A DNA stretch of 64,000 nucleotides from Aradus depressus (GCA_963662175.1 OY759218.1:13792480-13856479), one strand, 5' to 3'. Positions 10,175 to 20,262 are shown, numbered from the stretch's first letter. Numbers and translations are program-made. Notes: generated by a model not told the origin, from the sequence alone.

Positions 10175-10560
10175 TAACTATATAATAATAATAAATTTAT
10201 TTCCGTTAAACCAATACATGGTAATAGGATACCTACGTCAATGAATTTATACATTAAGATAGCTTATAAATTAGATTTATAACTACTTGAGTCTAACACA
10301 CCTATGATTAGTAGTAATAACAAAACTATTAAAAAAAGTAAAATGAAATTAATAAAAACTGAATGAATAAATAGTTAAAAATATATGAGTAGGTATATTT
10401 AATAAAAAATTAATACAAGATATGTTTATAATAAGTAGACACATTTTTCAATTTAATAGAAATTAAGATAACTATTTGTCAAAAAAAACTCTTCGGAAGT
10501 GTCTTTATCCCAACGATGTTTCGAGACGTTCTTATCATCAGGTCCCCCATATTGCACTCC
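10175..10560 (-). mobile_element. LINE 3' end (5'-truncated)
   Basis: On the minus strand this runs from ACCTGATGATAAGAACGTC through CGAAACATCGTTGG, CACTTCCGAAGAG, and an AT-rich 3' UTR. It ends in AACGGAAATAAATTTATTAT with a short (ATT)n tail at 10180-10195. Same family as 37.6-38.0 kb and 55.3-55.9 kb. Confidence 0.8.
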
Positions 10561-10970
10561 CCCTCCACCCCCACACACCCCACTTAAATCCGCCATTACC
10601 TATCGACGATATATTATAACTGTACCAATTTTGGACAAAATCTGATGAATTTCTAATTTGGAAGGACTCAATTAGCGAAATGGCCGATATACCGAATGTT
10701 TGAGTTCAATTTATTTTCTTGTCAATAACCTCTTGTGCTGAAATAATTCTGAATAAACATGCCCCCATTCGTTTACATACACTTGGACGGGAAATGAAAT
10801 TGCTGTTTTGAATATTCAATCATCTCACTTCATCCACCAATACATTATTTATTTACAAACTCTAATCATTTTTTTTTTTTTTCTAGATTTTACACAAAAA
10901 CAAATTAATAAGATTCATTAAAAAAAAAACTGAACATTGTATGAACCATTTTTTGGAAATGTTCAGCCTA
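10561..10970. other. No recognisable feature
   Basis: A C-rich patch (10555-10590) followed by AT-rich sequence. No repeat or coding region recognised. Confidence 0.45.
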
Positions 10971-10974
10971 AGTT

Positions 10975-11210
10975 ATGCAACATGAAGCGTATCTAATTCC
11001 AATCCTAAGTCCTCCAAACAATTGTTAACGCTTCCTCCACAATGATCTCAATGTTCCCTTTGTCACATTAAATCACGCTTTTCCTGAATTACCTACTGTT
11101 AATACTGCCGCACGACAAACAATCCTTCCTGAAGACTGAGGCGATGCTGGTCGAGATACCTGCTGATATAGTCAGCAAGAATCTAGGAAGTGATAGTAGC
11201 GACTAGTTTT
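10975..11210 (+). pseudogene. Jockey-type RT C-terminal remnant
   Basis: Plus-strand translation in shifting frames gives a VLQTIVNA segment, HNDLNVPFVT and a trailing leucine/asparagine-rich stretch. This is the order seen in Jockey ORF2 after the RT domain. Too decayed to trace an ORF. Confidence 0.6.
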
Positions 11211-11690
11211 CCCATCTCATGTGGTCGCACTTCCAGTCCTTCAGTTCACCTTAGTCTGCCTCCGCTGTTGGTCTGTTCTAGGCAAAAAAAGATGGCGGGG
11301 AGATCTCCCGGGCCCTCGCGGTCTATATTAAGTTTGAAGAGTGGGGGTGGTGGGGTGGAAGGCTGTACCGAATGGAAGTGAGTATATAATCACGAACCTT
11401 AACCATATTTTTATTTTTAATAATTCTTTTTTTTGAATATTTACAATCGGTATAAACCATAAGTAAATTTGATGAATGATACATTAAAAAAAATGAAATA
11501 AAAAGAAAAAAAAAGAAAAGAATGATAAATAAAAAAAGATAAAAAATATATACATTGAAAGCATATAGTTATGTACAAGATTATAGGTATAAAAAAAAAT
11601 TCTATGTAATAAAATAATAATGGTCTCTGTGCAATTAATATAATATATACAAAACAAAGAGAAAATATTAAATTTAAATAATAATAATTA
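11211..11690. other. No recognisable feature
   Basis: A GC-richer patch at 11220-11380 (63-codon ORF without recognisable motif) followed by A-rich low-complexity sequence. Confidence 0.4.
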
Positions 11691-11694
11691 TATG

Positions 11695-11904
11695 TTTCAG
11701 GGGGCCATGGTGGCCTTGCGGACTAAAGCGTAGGGCTTTGTTCGCATGGTCTCACCATGGTTTGCGGGTTCGAATCCCGTCCGGGAGTGAGTTTTATTTC
11801 GTAGATAGAACTCCCTCCCTGGGCCATGGATGTCGTAAATTTAATTAGATAACACAGTGACATGGCTAATATGCATCGTACATAAGGCCAAAAAAAAAAA
11901 AAAA
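11695..11904 (+). mobile_element. SINE2 (tRNA-derived), with 9-bp TSD
   Basis: The tRNA-like head at about 11702-11790 has an A-box region TGGCCTTGCGG and a good B box GGTTCGAATCC, with an enlarged variable region as in Ser/Leu tRNAs. A body follows (CTCCCTCCCTGGGCCATGG, ATGTCGTAAATTTAAT) and then an A-rich tail. AATTATATG flanks it at 11686-11694 and 11905-11913. A related copy lies inverted at 41.2-41.4 kb. Internal Pol III promoter boxes are inferred from the tRNA ancestry. Confidence 0.8.
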
Positions 11905-11913
11905 AATTATATG

Positions 11914-12310
11914 ATTCCGAAAAAGTAAATACAGATTGTAACAAATTGATCTAAAAAATCTGTATGGTCAAATGTATAAGAATTCCAGGAATTTCTGTTA
12001 TTGTAAGTAATGTAAGTTATATATTAATGATATATTTTTGTTATATTTTAAACAGTGTGAACATTCTATTAGTGAATGATGTACGTTTGTTTAGGAGATT
12101 TAGTTTATTTTATGTGTGACATCATTTAGTGGTTTGTTTTGTTTAAGTATTATATTTTATTTATTTTAAAATGTCTGCTTGCTCAGGATGTTGCCTTTAA
12201 TTTGATATCATATTTTTTTTTTTTTTGTATTTAAATTTTCACTCATTATATACGTTTTAATTTAGTTATAATTGTTTTTGATACTTATCATTTTTGCAGA
12301 GATATTGTGA
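11914..12310. other. No recognisable feature
   Basis: AT-rich sequence; nothing supported. Confidence 0.4.
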
Positions 12311-12865
12311 AAAACTTAATAAAAAATATAAAGAAAAACATATGTTTTTTAAAAAAATATTGTCTATTTCACAAAATATATAAAATATACGAAGGCACCG
12401 GTAGCTCAGTGGTATGCGTGCTTGCCTTCTGAGCACAAGATCGTGGGTTCAAAACCCGGCCGAGGTCCTTAGTTTATTTTATCTGGGAGGTAAAATAAAC
12501 TTAAGCTCTCCGTCCTTCGGATGGGACGTTAAGCGATGGTCCCGAGCCTGAAAGATGTCAGGTACTCGTTAAAGATCCCTACCCTAGGTGAAGAAAAATT
12601 TAGGATAGGCAAAATTTAGGACTCCCACAGTAGAGTCGGGCTCATGTCCACCAGAGTGACGAAAGAGCGCTCTGGTAGTAGGCGATATGACCTCGTAGTT
12701 AAAGCCCGGGCATGTGTCATAATAACTAACTATAAAACATATGGGAGTACTTGGTATTGCTACCATCTTCGACGACTTAACAAATACTGTATTGAAGATG
12801 GTACCAATACCGAAAGTACTCCCATATATTTTGTGAAATAGACAGTATTTTTTAAAAACTTACGT
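12311..12865. mobile_element. Foldback element with hammerhead-like hairpin, split by a SINE
   Basis: Left end TTTTTTAAAAAAATATTGTC and CTATTTCACAAAATATAT are repeated inverted at 12825-12865. Inside, CATATGGGAGTACTTGG.. at 12737-12769 is inverted at 12796-12829. The right-hand arm contains UUGAAGAU - GGUA CCAA UACC - GAAAG (12792-12816), the hammerhead-like motif with a perfect 4-bp helix II. The terminal sequence is shared with the elements at 8954, 40745 and 49600. The SINE at 12390-12730 interrupts the left arm. Confidence 0.65.
12390..12730 (+). mobile_element. SINE1 (tRNA-derived), near full length
   Basis: Begins GGCACCGGTAGCTCAGTGG (A box TAGCTCAGTGG) and has B box GGTTCAAAACC about 35 bases later. 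The body contains GGGAGGTAAAATAAACTTAA, GGATGGGACGTTAAGCGATG, TCAGGTACTCGTTAAAGA and GTAGAGTCGGGCTCATGTCC. An imperfect 11-base repeat TATAAAAYATA at 12379-12389 and 12731-12741 is a likely target duplication. This copy lacks the CCTAA-type tail found in the copies at 26.6, 27.1 and 48 kb. Confidence 0.85.
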
Positions 12866-13049
12866 TTTTCTGTATATAATTGTTTCTGTTTAGATATAAC
12901 ATTTGAGTTTCTTTCGGTGTAAAATTCTGAGCTTATGGTGCCCCCGTCATACTCTTGATATGATTAACTCATGTTGGTATGTTCAACATTAAAGCTCGAT
13001 TGAGCAAAACGAATACAAAATTAATTAAGCAAGAAAATAAGGAAATCAA

Positions 13050-13580
13050 CTTTGTATGTGTTGAGGAAGTGTTGTTACATTAAATAAGGGTTCACACAGC
13101 ACTTAACATCCTTGCTTTATTTCTTTTATTATTCCTGACGTTTCGAGCGTTCGCTCATTTTCACAGGTGTTATCCCTATATAAAAATTAAAAATTAACAT
13201 TCATTTCACATTTAATTATAATCAAGCATTGCATGCATGTCATACTTACTTTAATTTTTTTTTTTTTCATAATTTTTTATTGTTACCAAGAAAAATTAAA
13301 GAAAAGAATTAAAAAGAAAGGAAAAGAAAAGAATTAAAAAGAAAAATTAAAGAAAAGAATTAAAAAGAAAGGAAAAGAAAAGAATTAAAAAGAAAAATTA
13401 AAGTAAGTATGACATGCATGCAATGCTTGATTATAATTAAATGTGAAATGAATGTTAATTTTTAATTTTTATATAGGGATATACAGGGTGTTAACCTGTG
13501 AAAATGAGCGAACGCTCGAAACGTCAGGAATAATAAAAGAAATAAAGCAAGGAAGTTAAGTGCTGTGTGAACCCTTATTT
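13050..13580. mobile_element. Foldback element with GAGCG/CGCTC hairpin and 11-bp TSD
   Basis: About 180-bp inverted arms lie at 13083-13260 and 13400-13580, both ending AAATAAGGGTTCACACAGCA in outward orientation. Between them is an A-rich stretch of AAAAGAATTAAAAAG-type repeats. The direct repeat AAGGAAATCAA at 13039-13049 and 13581-13591 suggests an 11-bp target duplication. Each arm carries GAGCGAACGCTCGAAACGTC, a perfect 5-bp hairpin followed by GAAAC-GUC. This fits the helix II/GAAA side of a hammerhead, but the CUGANGA side is mutated (GUGAAAAU). Confidence 0.65.
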
Positions 13581-13599
13581 AAGGAAATCAATTTTTTCA

Positions 13600-13735
13600 A
13601 AATTAATTTATTAAAACATTAAATTTCGCTTTCGTCCAAATACGCCATTCGTTCATCATATACGTGCACTTTTTCGTCAGATACTTCTTCTTCCTTAAGT
13701 ATCAGGATTTAATATTTTTGGACAACTCATTTCAG
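13600..13735. other. Short unassigned interval
   Basis: Nothing recognised before the LINE remnant. Confidence 0.3.
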
Positions 13736-14285
13736 ACTGAAACGCACAGACCTCAAAAGACGATTTGGACGACTGAAATCAATCATCGGACGACGATCGA
13801 CATTATCGCTTGAAAACAAACTTCACATTTACAACACTATACTAAAACCCATCTGGACTTACGGAATCGAGATATGGGGATCAGCCAAAAAATCAAACAT
13901 ACAACGCCTTCAGTCATTACATTCCATCATACTTCGCCACATTGCCAATGCCCCATTTTACGTTTCCAACCTCACATTACATAATGACCTCAACATCCCA
14001 TTTATACCTTCTGTTATCAAGACACGATATCAAAATTTTCACGACAAACTCCATCATCACGCCAATCCACTTATTCTCCAATTATCCACGAACTCTCTCC
14101 CCACAAATCCACCAAGACGTCTAAAGCGGGCATGGCAGAGGGACCTGCTCCAGGACTAGCCTGGACTCCTCTTCGGTCACGTACCTCAGCAGTACAGCGA
14201 CACACTTGCCACAGCACATCATCACGATCACTAGTGACAAATGTTGTCGTTGTGAATATGTAAATAAATAAATAAATAAATATTT
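13736..14285 (+). pseudogene. Jockey-type LINE 3' end, long open C-terminal stretch
   Basis: One plus-strand frame stays open from about 13736 to the stop near 14155. It reads an RLKRTDLKRRFGRLKS segment, then KLHIYNTILKPIWTYGIEI, WGSAKKSNIQRLQSLHS, FYVSNLTLHNDLNIPFIP and a closing PPRRLKRAWQRDLL. These are the successive conserved blocks of Jockey ORF2 downstream of the RT core. No start codon exists because the copy is 5'-truncated. A 3' UTR follows and ends in an (AAAT)n tail at 14262-14283, the standard Jockey terminus. It is among the better preserved LINE pieces here. Confidence 0.85.
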
Positions 14286-14690
14286 AGTCTTCCATCCGAA
14301 GTTTACGGGAAGGTATGAAAACAATTATGCGACCTATAAATGTTTTTATATTTAACATATTAGTTCCATTTTTAATTAAAAATAATAGCAGATTTATGAA
14401 AAAATAAAAATAGAGAAATAATTAATTATTTAAATAAATCAAAAGTAGCATTGCGGACTTGGTGCCCCCGAGATGCGATGCCCTAAACAATTGCTTAGTT
14501 TGCTTATAGGTTAATCCGGCACTGTTGTTGGTGCAGTCACATTTAGTTTTAGTGTCATATCTTCCATTCATATATTAACTCATTAATAATATGTATGTCA
14601 ATACAGACCCTGAAGAAGGTACACTCAGTGCCGAAAGCTTGCCAGAAATTCCACAAGTTAGTTTTTTATCGACCACAAGCCGCATCTCTC
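14286..14690 (+). repeat. Unassigned DNA with a hammerhead-like hairpin
   Basis: Mostly AT-rich. At 14610-14637 it contains CUGAAGAA - GGUAC ACUCA GUGCC - GAAAG, with a 5-bp helix (one G-U pair). This is the same core arrangement as in the foldback elements. The surrounding element is not delimited. Confidence 0.45.
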
Positions 14691-14694
14691 CTCC

Positions 14695-14985
14695 TTCCTC
14701 TTGTAATGAATTTATCGACACAAAATTTCATACCTAAATTCAAAACCCCATAAGGACGAGACCTATCAATTTTCCGTGAAATCAGCCGAAGGGAAGGGGA
14801 AAACCCTAATAACAGCTGATGTATTGAATGTATCAACAGAACATTTAGTATGAGGATTAAGAAGCCTCTTTATAAGTCAACTTTTGTTGAGCAAACAGTC
14901 TGGTTTTGGAGGTAGAGCGAAAACTTAATAGAATAATTCGTTTTGGGGAAGTACACTGACAGTGATTCACCAACAATTTTATATT
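14695..14985 (+). repeat. Rep-A fragment
   Basis: Contains TGTAATGAATTTATCGACAC, CCCCATAAGGACGA, TATCAATTTTCCGTGAAATC, TAACAGCTGATGTA, GAGGATTAAGAAGCC, the GGAGGTAGAGCGAAAACTTA block and the terminal GGGGAAGTACACTGACAGTG / TGATTCACC blocks. Confidence 0.85.
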
Positions 14986-15515
14986 TTTTTTATCTTAAAT
15001 TTTGGTAAAAAATAAATTTCTGACAGATGACATGACTTCCTCTATGCTTTGTAAATGTTCAGGAACTTGAAAAAAATTTAATTTTGTTAATTTGTTTCGG
15101 TAAATGCAGTAATAGTACAGTAATGGCTAAGGACAGTAGGTTGGTTGGAACACTGGGAAGGGAAACTGTCTATGTATGCGTTGTGCTCGTCTTCGATCCA
15201 TTGAACAGTGCACAATGCACTCAATGAATTTGGTCCAAATGAACCAGACCAAATCATCCATTGAATAGATAGGCCCCGAGGTCAGAGACACACTGAATGT
15301 GGTGTTAATTAGTGCATGTTGTTAGCTGCCAATGTCGACAGACAGACAGGTTCTTTGTATGGACTTAACCAAAACCAATATGGCAGCTGATTGACATTCA
15401 AAAGGAGAAGACTAAACATTGCACCATCCAAGAGGACAAGTTGTACGGTTACCTGTATTGTCAACTCTATGCAGTAGAAATAGAATATAGATGCAGTAGA
15501 AGGATGAGCAAACTG
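14986..15515. other. No recognisable feature
   Basis: No repeat end or coding motif recognised; includes a small run of direct words around CCATTGAA/CAATG at 15195-15265. Confidence 0.4.
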
Positions 15516-15518
15516 CGG

Positions 15519-15760
15519 CCCGTCATGGGGCTCAATGCAGCCCACCGTGGGGCTCAATGCGGCCCACCGTGCGGCTCAATGCAGCCCACCGTGGGGCTCA
15601 ATATGGCCGGCCCTGCGGCTCAATACGGCCCGCCGTGGGGCTCAATGCAGCCCACCGTGGGGCTCAATGCAGCCCGCCGTGGGGCTCAATGCGGCCTGCC
15701 GTACGGCTCAATGCAGCCCGCCGTCCGTCAATGTGGCCCGCCTTGCGACTCAATGCTTGG
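15519..15760. repeat. 22-bp GC-rich minisatellite, about 11 copies
   Basis: Unit approximately GGGGCTCAATGCAGCCCACC plus GT, repeated head to tail with variants (CGCC for CACC, ATGCGGCC, TACGG). Twenty-two is not a multiple of three, so each reading frame cycles through all three phases of the unit. None contains a stop, and three overlapping plus-strand ORFs therefore cover the array. I regard these ORFs as by-products. The array is the most GC-rich sequence in the window. Confidence 0.95.
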
Positions 15761-15779
15761 GCTAAAAAACAAATTTACT

Positions 15780-16420
15780 TGACTTATTTATATAGAGACT
15801 TTGAATCCTCAATATAGGCAGTTATTAGGGTTTTTCTGTTAAGCCCGCCCCCCTCCCCCTACCCTACCCCCCCCCCCCCCCCCCCCCCGCAATAGGGTTC
15901 TGGATACACATAACAAAATTGGTGTCAAAACATTCATTCTGTCGGGAGTTATCCTGATCACAGACATTCGCACAGACAGGATTTTTTTTCTTTAATATTT
16001 GGAATCAGGAGGTCGGAAAACAAGAAATTCCGGTGAAAACATCTTTCTGACCGATTACATAACTTCCAGTATGCTTCCTGTAGCTGGGCAAGTAATAGCA
16101 ACTTTCAACTATTAAAGTCGTCAGTGAATCACCGCGATGTACTTCCCCAGCACGAATTAATCAAACATTTTCGCTTTCCTTCCACAGCTAATCGACCGTT
16201 TTGGCTAAAACTCAATATTTGACTTGTATAGTAGCTTCTGAATTTTACTAAATGTTGTGTCTATACATTCATTACATCAGCAGTTATTAAGTTAAGCCTC
16301 CCCCAAACCTCCCCCTTCCCTTTGGCCGACTTGGCTGAAAATCAATAGGTCCGTAAAAGGTTCTAGATACACATTCATTGGGGAGTTATTGTATTCACAG
16401 ACATATAGATTTACAACCCC
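15780..16420 (-). repeat. Rep-A, two adjoining copies with a C22 tract
   Basis: Two partial copies in the same orientation meet near 16110, where one copy's terminal AACTTCC..TATGCTTCC block is followed by the next copy's GTCAGTGAATCACC. The first holds a run of 22 C at 15867-15888 at the place where other copies carry CCCTTCCC. Confidence 0.8.
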
Positions 16421-16780
16421 AGCCAAACGACGTATTGTACCAATTACTAATCTAACCCTGTCTCCATTTTGATGTACTTAAATATTTGAATATCCTTGAA
16501 CGGTTTGTTGCCTCATGTAAACGAGGCCTACCAGCAGATCTGTACCTGTATGCCCGCCCATCTTAACAGTGAGCAGTTATAAGGAAACTTTCAAAGTAGA
16601 AATCGTTTAATCTTTTCATCAAAGTCTTCCGAAGACGTGAATCTCACAAAGACCTTCAGTTTAATGGGCCTTCAGCTATACACAGGTACTGTTCCTTAGG
16701 GCTTAACTTCCTTAACGTTTCTGACTTTAAAGACATCCTTACAATAACTACCTCATTTTCTTAATATCTCATCTAATCAG
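16421..16780. other. No recognisable feature
   Basis: No motif or repeat end recognised. Confidence 0.35.
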
Positions 16781-16782
16781 AG

Positions 16783-16985
16783 GGCGCCCGTAGCTCAGAG
16801 GTAATATGCTTGCCTTCTAAGCTCAAGGTCGTGCATTCAAAACCCGGCCGGGGCCCTTAGGAGGTGAAGAAATGATGATCTCGAGCCTGTACTATGTAGA
16901 TATCCGTTAAAGACTCCTACCCCAGGTGAATAAACCTGGGTAAGCAAAATTTAGGACTCTCACTGAAGAGTCGGGCTCATGTTGA
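16783..16985 (+). mobile_element. SINE1, diverged
   Basis: Head GGGCGCCCGTAGCTCAGAGG and B box ATTCAAAACCC, followed by GGCCCTTAGGAGGTGAAG, CTCGAGCCTG and GAGTCGGGCTCATGTT. About 130 bases of the central body are deleted relative to the copy at 12.4 kb. Confidence 0.8.
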
Positions 16986-17035
16986 AAGAGCTATGTATAT
17001 GATAACTAACTTTTCTAAAAAAATTCTAAATATCA

Positions 17036-17960
17036 TACGAGGGGTGATCAAAAAGTTCCAGGACATTTCGGATTGCGCGCCAATGGAGCATCGAAGAGCG
17101 GTACGGTTGGCAGCATTACTTCCCTACCTCAGAACAAAACTGTCACAACTCATAAGAAGAATGGTAATATGGTATACTTTTTTATGGAAGGGTGTCACAA
17201 TCGTAACTTCTAATTGTGGCCATCAGAGAGCAGATGTGTCGGTCTTCCATTTTACGAAAAGGTTGGGATTTAAGGGCTTTAAAGGGTGCTACGATGGTGA
17301 AAGCTAAGTAAAATTGGCTTAAAAGTAAGTATTATTAACCGTGTAAAAGCTTATTGCTCTAGCATTTTTCTAAATAAATCAAAAGTAAAGTACCATTAAG
17401 AATTAGTGAATTTTAAAACGTGCTTTCCCAAAATTCACATTTTTTTTTAGTTGTAATAGTCTTGTTCGGAGGTAGCGAGTTGTACTCTTCCTGAACTCAG
17501 CTGTTTTTGTAGATTCTCTACAACCTACTTTGTTGTGAAGTAACATACATTTTTGTGAAACAAGTTTTTCGTGTTTGGGTATTTTGTGATCTTCTGTCAA
17601 ATGAATCAAATAGAAGAGCAACGCGTTTGTGTGAAGTTGGGTAAAACTTTTACAGAAACTTTTCAGATGTTGCAAGAGGCTTTTGGGGATGAATGTCTGA
17701 GTCGATCACGGTGTCATGAGTGGTTCAAGAGGTTCAAAAAAGGCCGGACATGGTCAGAAGACAATCCTCGTTCAGGACGCCCATCAACTTCGACTGACGG
17801 CGACCATGTTGCCAGAGTGTACGTTTTCCTGCTATCGAATCGTCGATTAACCATCAGTGATATGACAGAGGAACCCTTAGACATTTGCGGAGGCTGTGAG
17901 GAGGAAGAGACCTGAGCAGTGGCGAAGTGGGTAGTGGGTGCTGCACCATGACAACGCGCT
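17036..17960 (+). mobile_element. mariner transposon, internally deleted and 3'-truncated
   Basis: The left end CGAGGGGTGATCAAAAAGTT is a typical mariner terminal inverted repeat. A transposase reading frame follows from 17601 and collapses at about 17885. It then continues out of register with sequence encoding a RPEQW segment and the LHHDNA block near 17935-17957. The transposase middle, including the first catalytic Asp region, is therefore missing. The right terminal repeat is absent because Rep-A abuts at about 17970. Confidence 0.85.
17601..17915 (+). pseudogene. mariner transposase, N-terminal DNA-binding fragment
   Basis: Starting at the ATG at 17601 (MNQIEEQRVCVKLGK), the frame encodes the paired helix-turn-helix (HTH_48) domain of mariner transposases. 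It includes FTETFQMLQEAFGDECLSRS, CHEWFKRFKKGR, the NPRSGRPSTS linker and a second helix block NRRLTISDM. The family binds its own terminal inverted repeats with this region. A longer ORF begins 30 bases upstream, but the downstream methionine fits the family start better. After about residue 95 the frame runs into a deletion junction (EEPLDICGGCEEEET), so the DDD catalytic domain is not encoded. Full mariner transposases are around 345 residues. Confidence 0.85.
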
Positions 17961-17974
17961 GAAAATAAAATAAA

Positions 17975-18500
17975 AAAGAAGTCGGTGATCAACCGGCTAT
18001 GTACTCCCCAGGATGGGTTACTCAATTATGTTTAAGCTCTCACTCCAAAGCCAATCGACCGTTTGGGCCAAAACTCAATATTTGATTTACATCGTGATTT
18101 CTGAATCCTCATACTAAATTTTGTATCGATACATTCATTGTATCGGCAGTTTTTGGGATTTTTTAGTTTGTCCCCCCTCTGATCCCGTCATTCATTCAGC
18201 TGACTCCGCTAAAAATTATAGGGTATTTGAGTCGAGCACCCCATCTCTAAATCCTCCCTTCCCTATCCCTCGATTCCGCGGGTTAATTCGTGCCATCTTT
18301 ATAGCCCTTTGAATTTACACATGAAATTTCGTGTCAATACATTCACTGCAATGGCTGTTATTAGAATTTTTGTGTTAAGCCTCCCTCTAAACCCTTTTTC
18401 CTTCGACCGGTTTGGCTGAAAATCAACAGGTCATTAGATTGTTCTAGATACACATTCAACATTTTGTGTCGATACATTCATTCTATCGTGTTCATAGGGA
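17975..18500 (-). repeat. Rep-A
   Basis: From GTCGGTGATCAACCGGCTAT through CACTCCAAAGCCAATCGACC, TGAATCCTCATACTAAATTT, modules with TCATTGTATCGGCAG and GGCTGTTATTAG, to GATACATTCATTCTATCGTG. Directly overwrites the 3' end of the mariner element. Confidence 0.85.
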
Positions 18501-19290
18501 CCAGTTTGATTATTTCAAAATTAATGACGGATGTATGAGGGTTTGATTGCCAATATTTTGAAAAACTGAACCAAGATCCATGTTGAGGGCTTATACACAT
18601 TTAATTTGATATACCACTTGTATTTTTTGAAAAATATATATGTTCTGGAAAAGTGATTAATGTGTTCATTATACATAATGCCCCACCATTATGTATAATG
18701 ACCAGAACAGTCGGGCAGAGTGATAAATGTTTTTTAATTTATCACTTTGGCTGGGCAATGTGCATAATGCTTCTTACTTGCTGGGAAATGTGATATCTCT
18801 ACTGGGGCAAGGAGAGGAGAGATTTATCCGAAAGAATATCATTTTCGTTGTTCCTTCTGTCCTTTTAGTGAACCAGTACAGGTTCCCTTCTCGTACTTGA
18901 GCTCTTTGTACGCACGATATAATATCTATAATACATTATTACGCACTATATACATTGTAATGATTCTAAGTTACTTTAATTTAAATTAATCTTTTATTTA
19001 TCAAAGGCCCCACGTTGGGCCCCAATGAAACAACTAATATTTCTCTGGTTAACATAAATCTAAACAGGGGTGGAATTTTTTTTTTTATAGAGTGCATTGG
19101 TGAAAATAGAAGAAAAGAATAACAAAATATTTCAATCACAAATTTTATAAGTTATAATTTTTTTTTTTTCTGTATACTAATGATTTAAAAAAAGAAAAGG
19201 TTAATGGGTTAGTGAACAAAAATGATTTTTTTTACAATATTTAAAATAAATCTCTTATAAGTTAATTTTTAAAAAAATGTGATATTGGCA
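18501..19290. repeat. Unclassified repeat (second copy inverted near 20.4 kb) and AT-rich filler
   Basis: The segment at about 18690-18800 (CAGTCGGGCAGAGTGATAAA, CTGGGCAATGTGCATAATG) recurs inverted at 20430-20530. It may be a decayed transposon, but no protein motif is legible. The rest is AT-rich without features. Confidence 0.5.
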
Positions 19291-19800
19291 AATGACAAAC
19301 AAAAGGCTACATGATATTTATCTGGATTATAACAATTCTGGCAACTCACGGCATCCTTGTTATCATCTTTCCTTCTTCCAAAACACACTCCTTCATATAA
19401 CTGTGCTGTCCTTCATCTGCTCGGGAATACTTTCCGCTTCTTCTTTCCTCTTCTTAATCACTCCATCTCCTTCTACGCTCTTCCAAATCACATCACACCT
19501 CCTCCAAGATCCTCCAAATCACACTACACCTCCTCCAAGATCTTCCAAAACCATACTACACCTCCTCCAAAACCATACTACCACGAGTTGGCTTCTTCTG
19601 CCCTTCTCGCCATTTTTTCCCCCACCATATTTCATCAGGTTTGTCTTTTATTTTATAGTTAATCATATTTTTTTCTTTTAATATCTTTTGCCAAGATGTT
19701 CATTTTTATTTATTTGTATTTACTTATTTCTTTAATTAATATTTCTATACATTCTTTATATTTTTTATTACCTGAAGAATAACAATTTCTTTTATTACTC
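19291..19800. repeat. Short CCTCCAA-type tandem repeat in AT-rich DNA
   Basis: About three imperfect units of roughly 33 bases built on ACACCTCCTCCAAGATC(T)TCC lie at 19495-19590. Two overlapping ORFs run through it; neither has a recognisable motif. Confidence 0.6.
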
Positions 19801-19807
19801 TTTGTGA

Positions 19808-19828
19808 CCCCCCCCCCCCCCCCCCCCC
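19808..19828. repeat. Poly(C), 21 bases
   Basis: Uninterrupted C21. Other pure G/C runs of similar length lie at 15867, 25874, 26177 and 36129. Confidence 0.95.
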
Positions 19829-20015
19829 ACCATTCTACACGTCACAATATATATCATTATTATTCTTTCTGATACAAAAGTCACAAATCTATTTCATCAT
19901 TAAAGCGATCATGAAACTTTTCAAGGTGCAAAGTAACCTCGTTTTACGGTATGTCAAAAAATATATGTAAGTATGAAAAAATTTGAAGGTGACCGAGTAA
20001 TAATAATATATATAT

Positions 20016-20052
<37 letters not shown>

Positions 20053-20129
20053 GATGTGTACACCTAGGGACCTAATCTCTTATTGCTTCCGTGGAAGCTC
20101 TATTATGGCAGTCTTGTCTAGCCAAGCAT
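19829..20129. repeat. AT microsatellite region
   Basis: (TA)n of about 35 bases at 20015-20050 with flanking AT-rich sequence. No other feature. Confidence 0.7.
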
Positions 20130-20262
20130 AATTAGGTTAGGGGTCTTTAACGAGTACCTGACATCACAGAGGAAAGAACGGCGTACTCAACGTTTTCTTA
20201 CCTCCCAGATAAAAAAGCTAACGGGTTCAACCGGATTACCCTTGAGCTACTGGCGCCCTTAA
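20130..20262 (-). mobile_element. SINE1, diverged copy
   Basis: GGGGTCTTTAACGAGTACCT, GACATCACAGAGG, CCTCCCAGATAAAA and TTGAGCTACTGGCGCCC are SINE1 blocks in reverse orientation. Its right flank matches that of the copy at 6.4 kb, so both descend from one insertion. Confidence 0.75.

Noticed and set aside
11702..11790. A functional tRNA-Ser/Leu gene
   Set aside because: Part of SINE2 with a body, A-rich tail and 9-bp duplication; a second diverged copy lies at 41.3 kb.
12394..12470. A functional tRNA gene at the SINE1 head
   Set aside because: A and B boxes are present, but the acceptor stem does not close, the SINE body follows directly, and many copies with target duplications exist.
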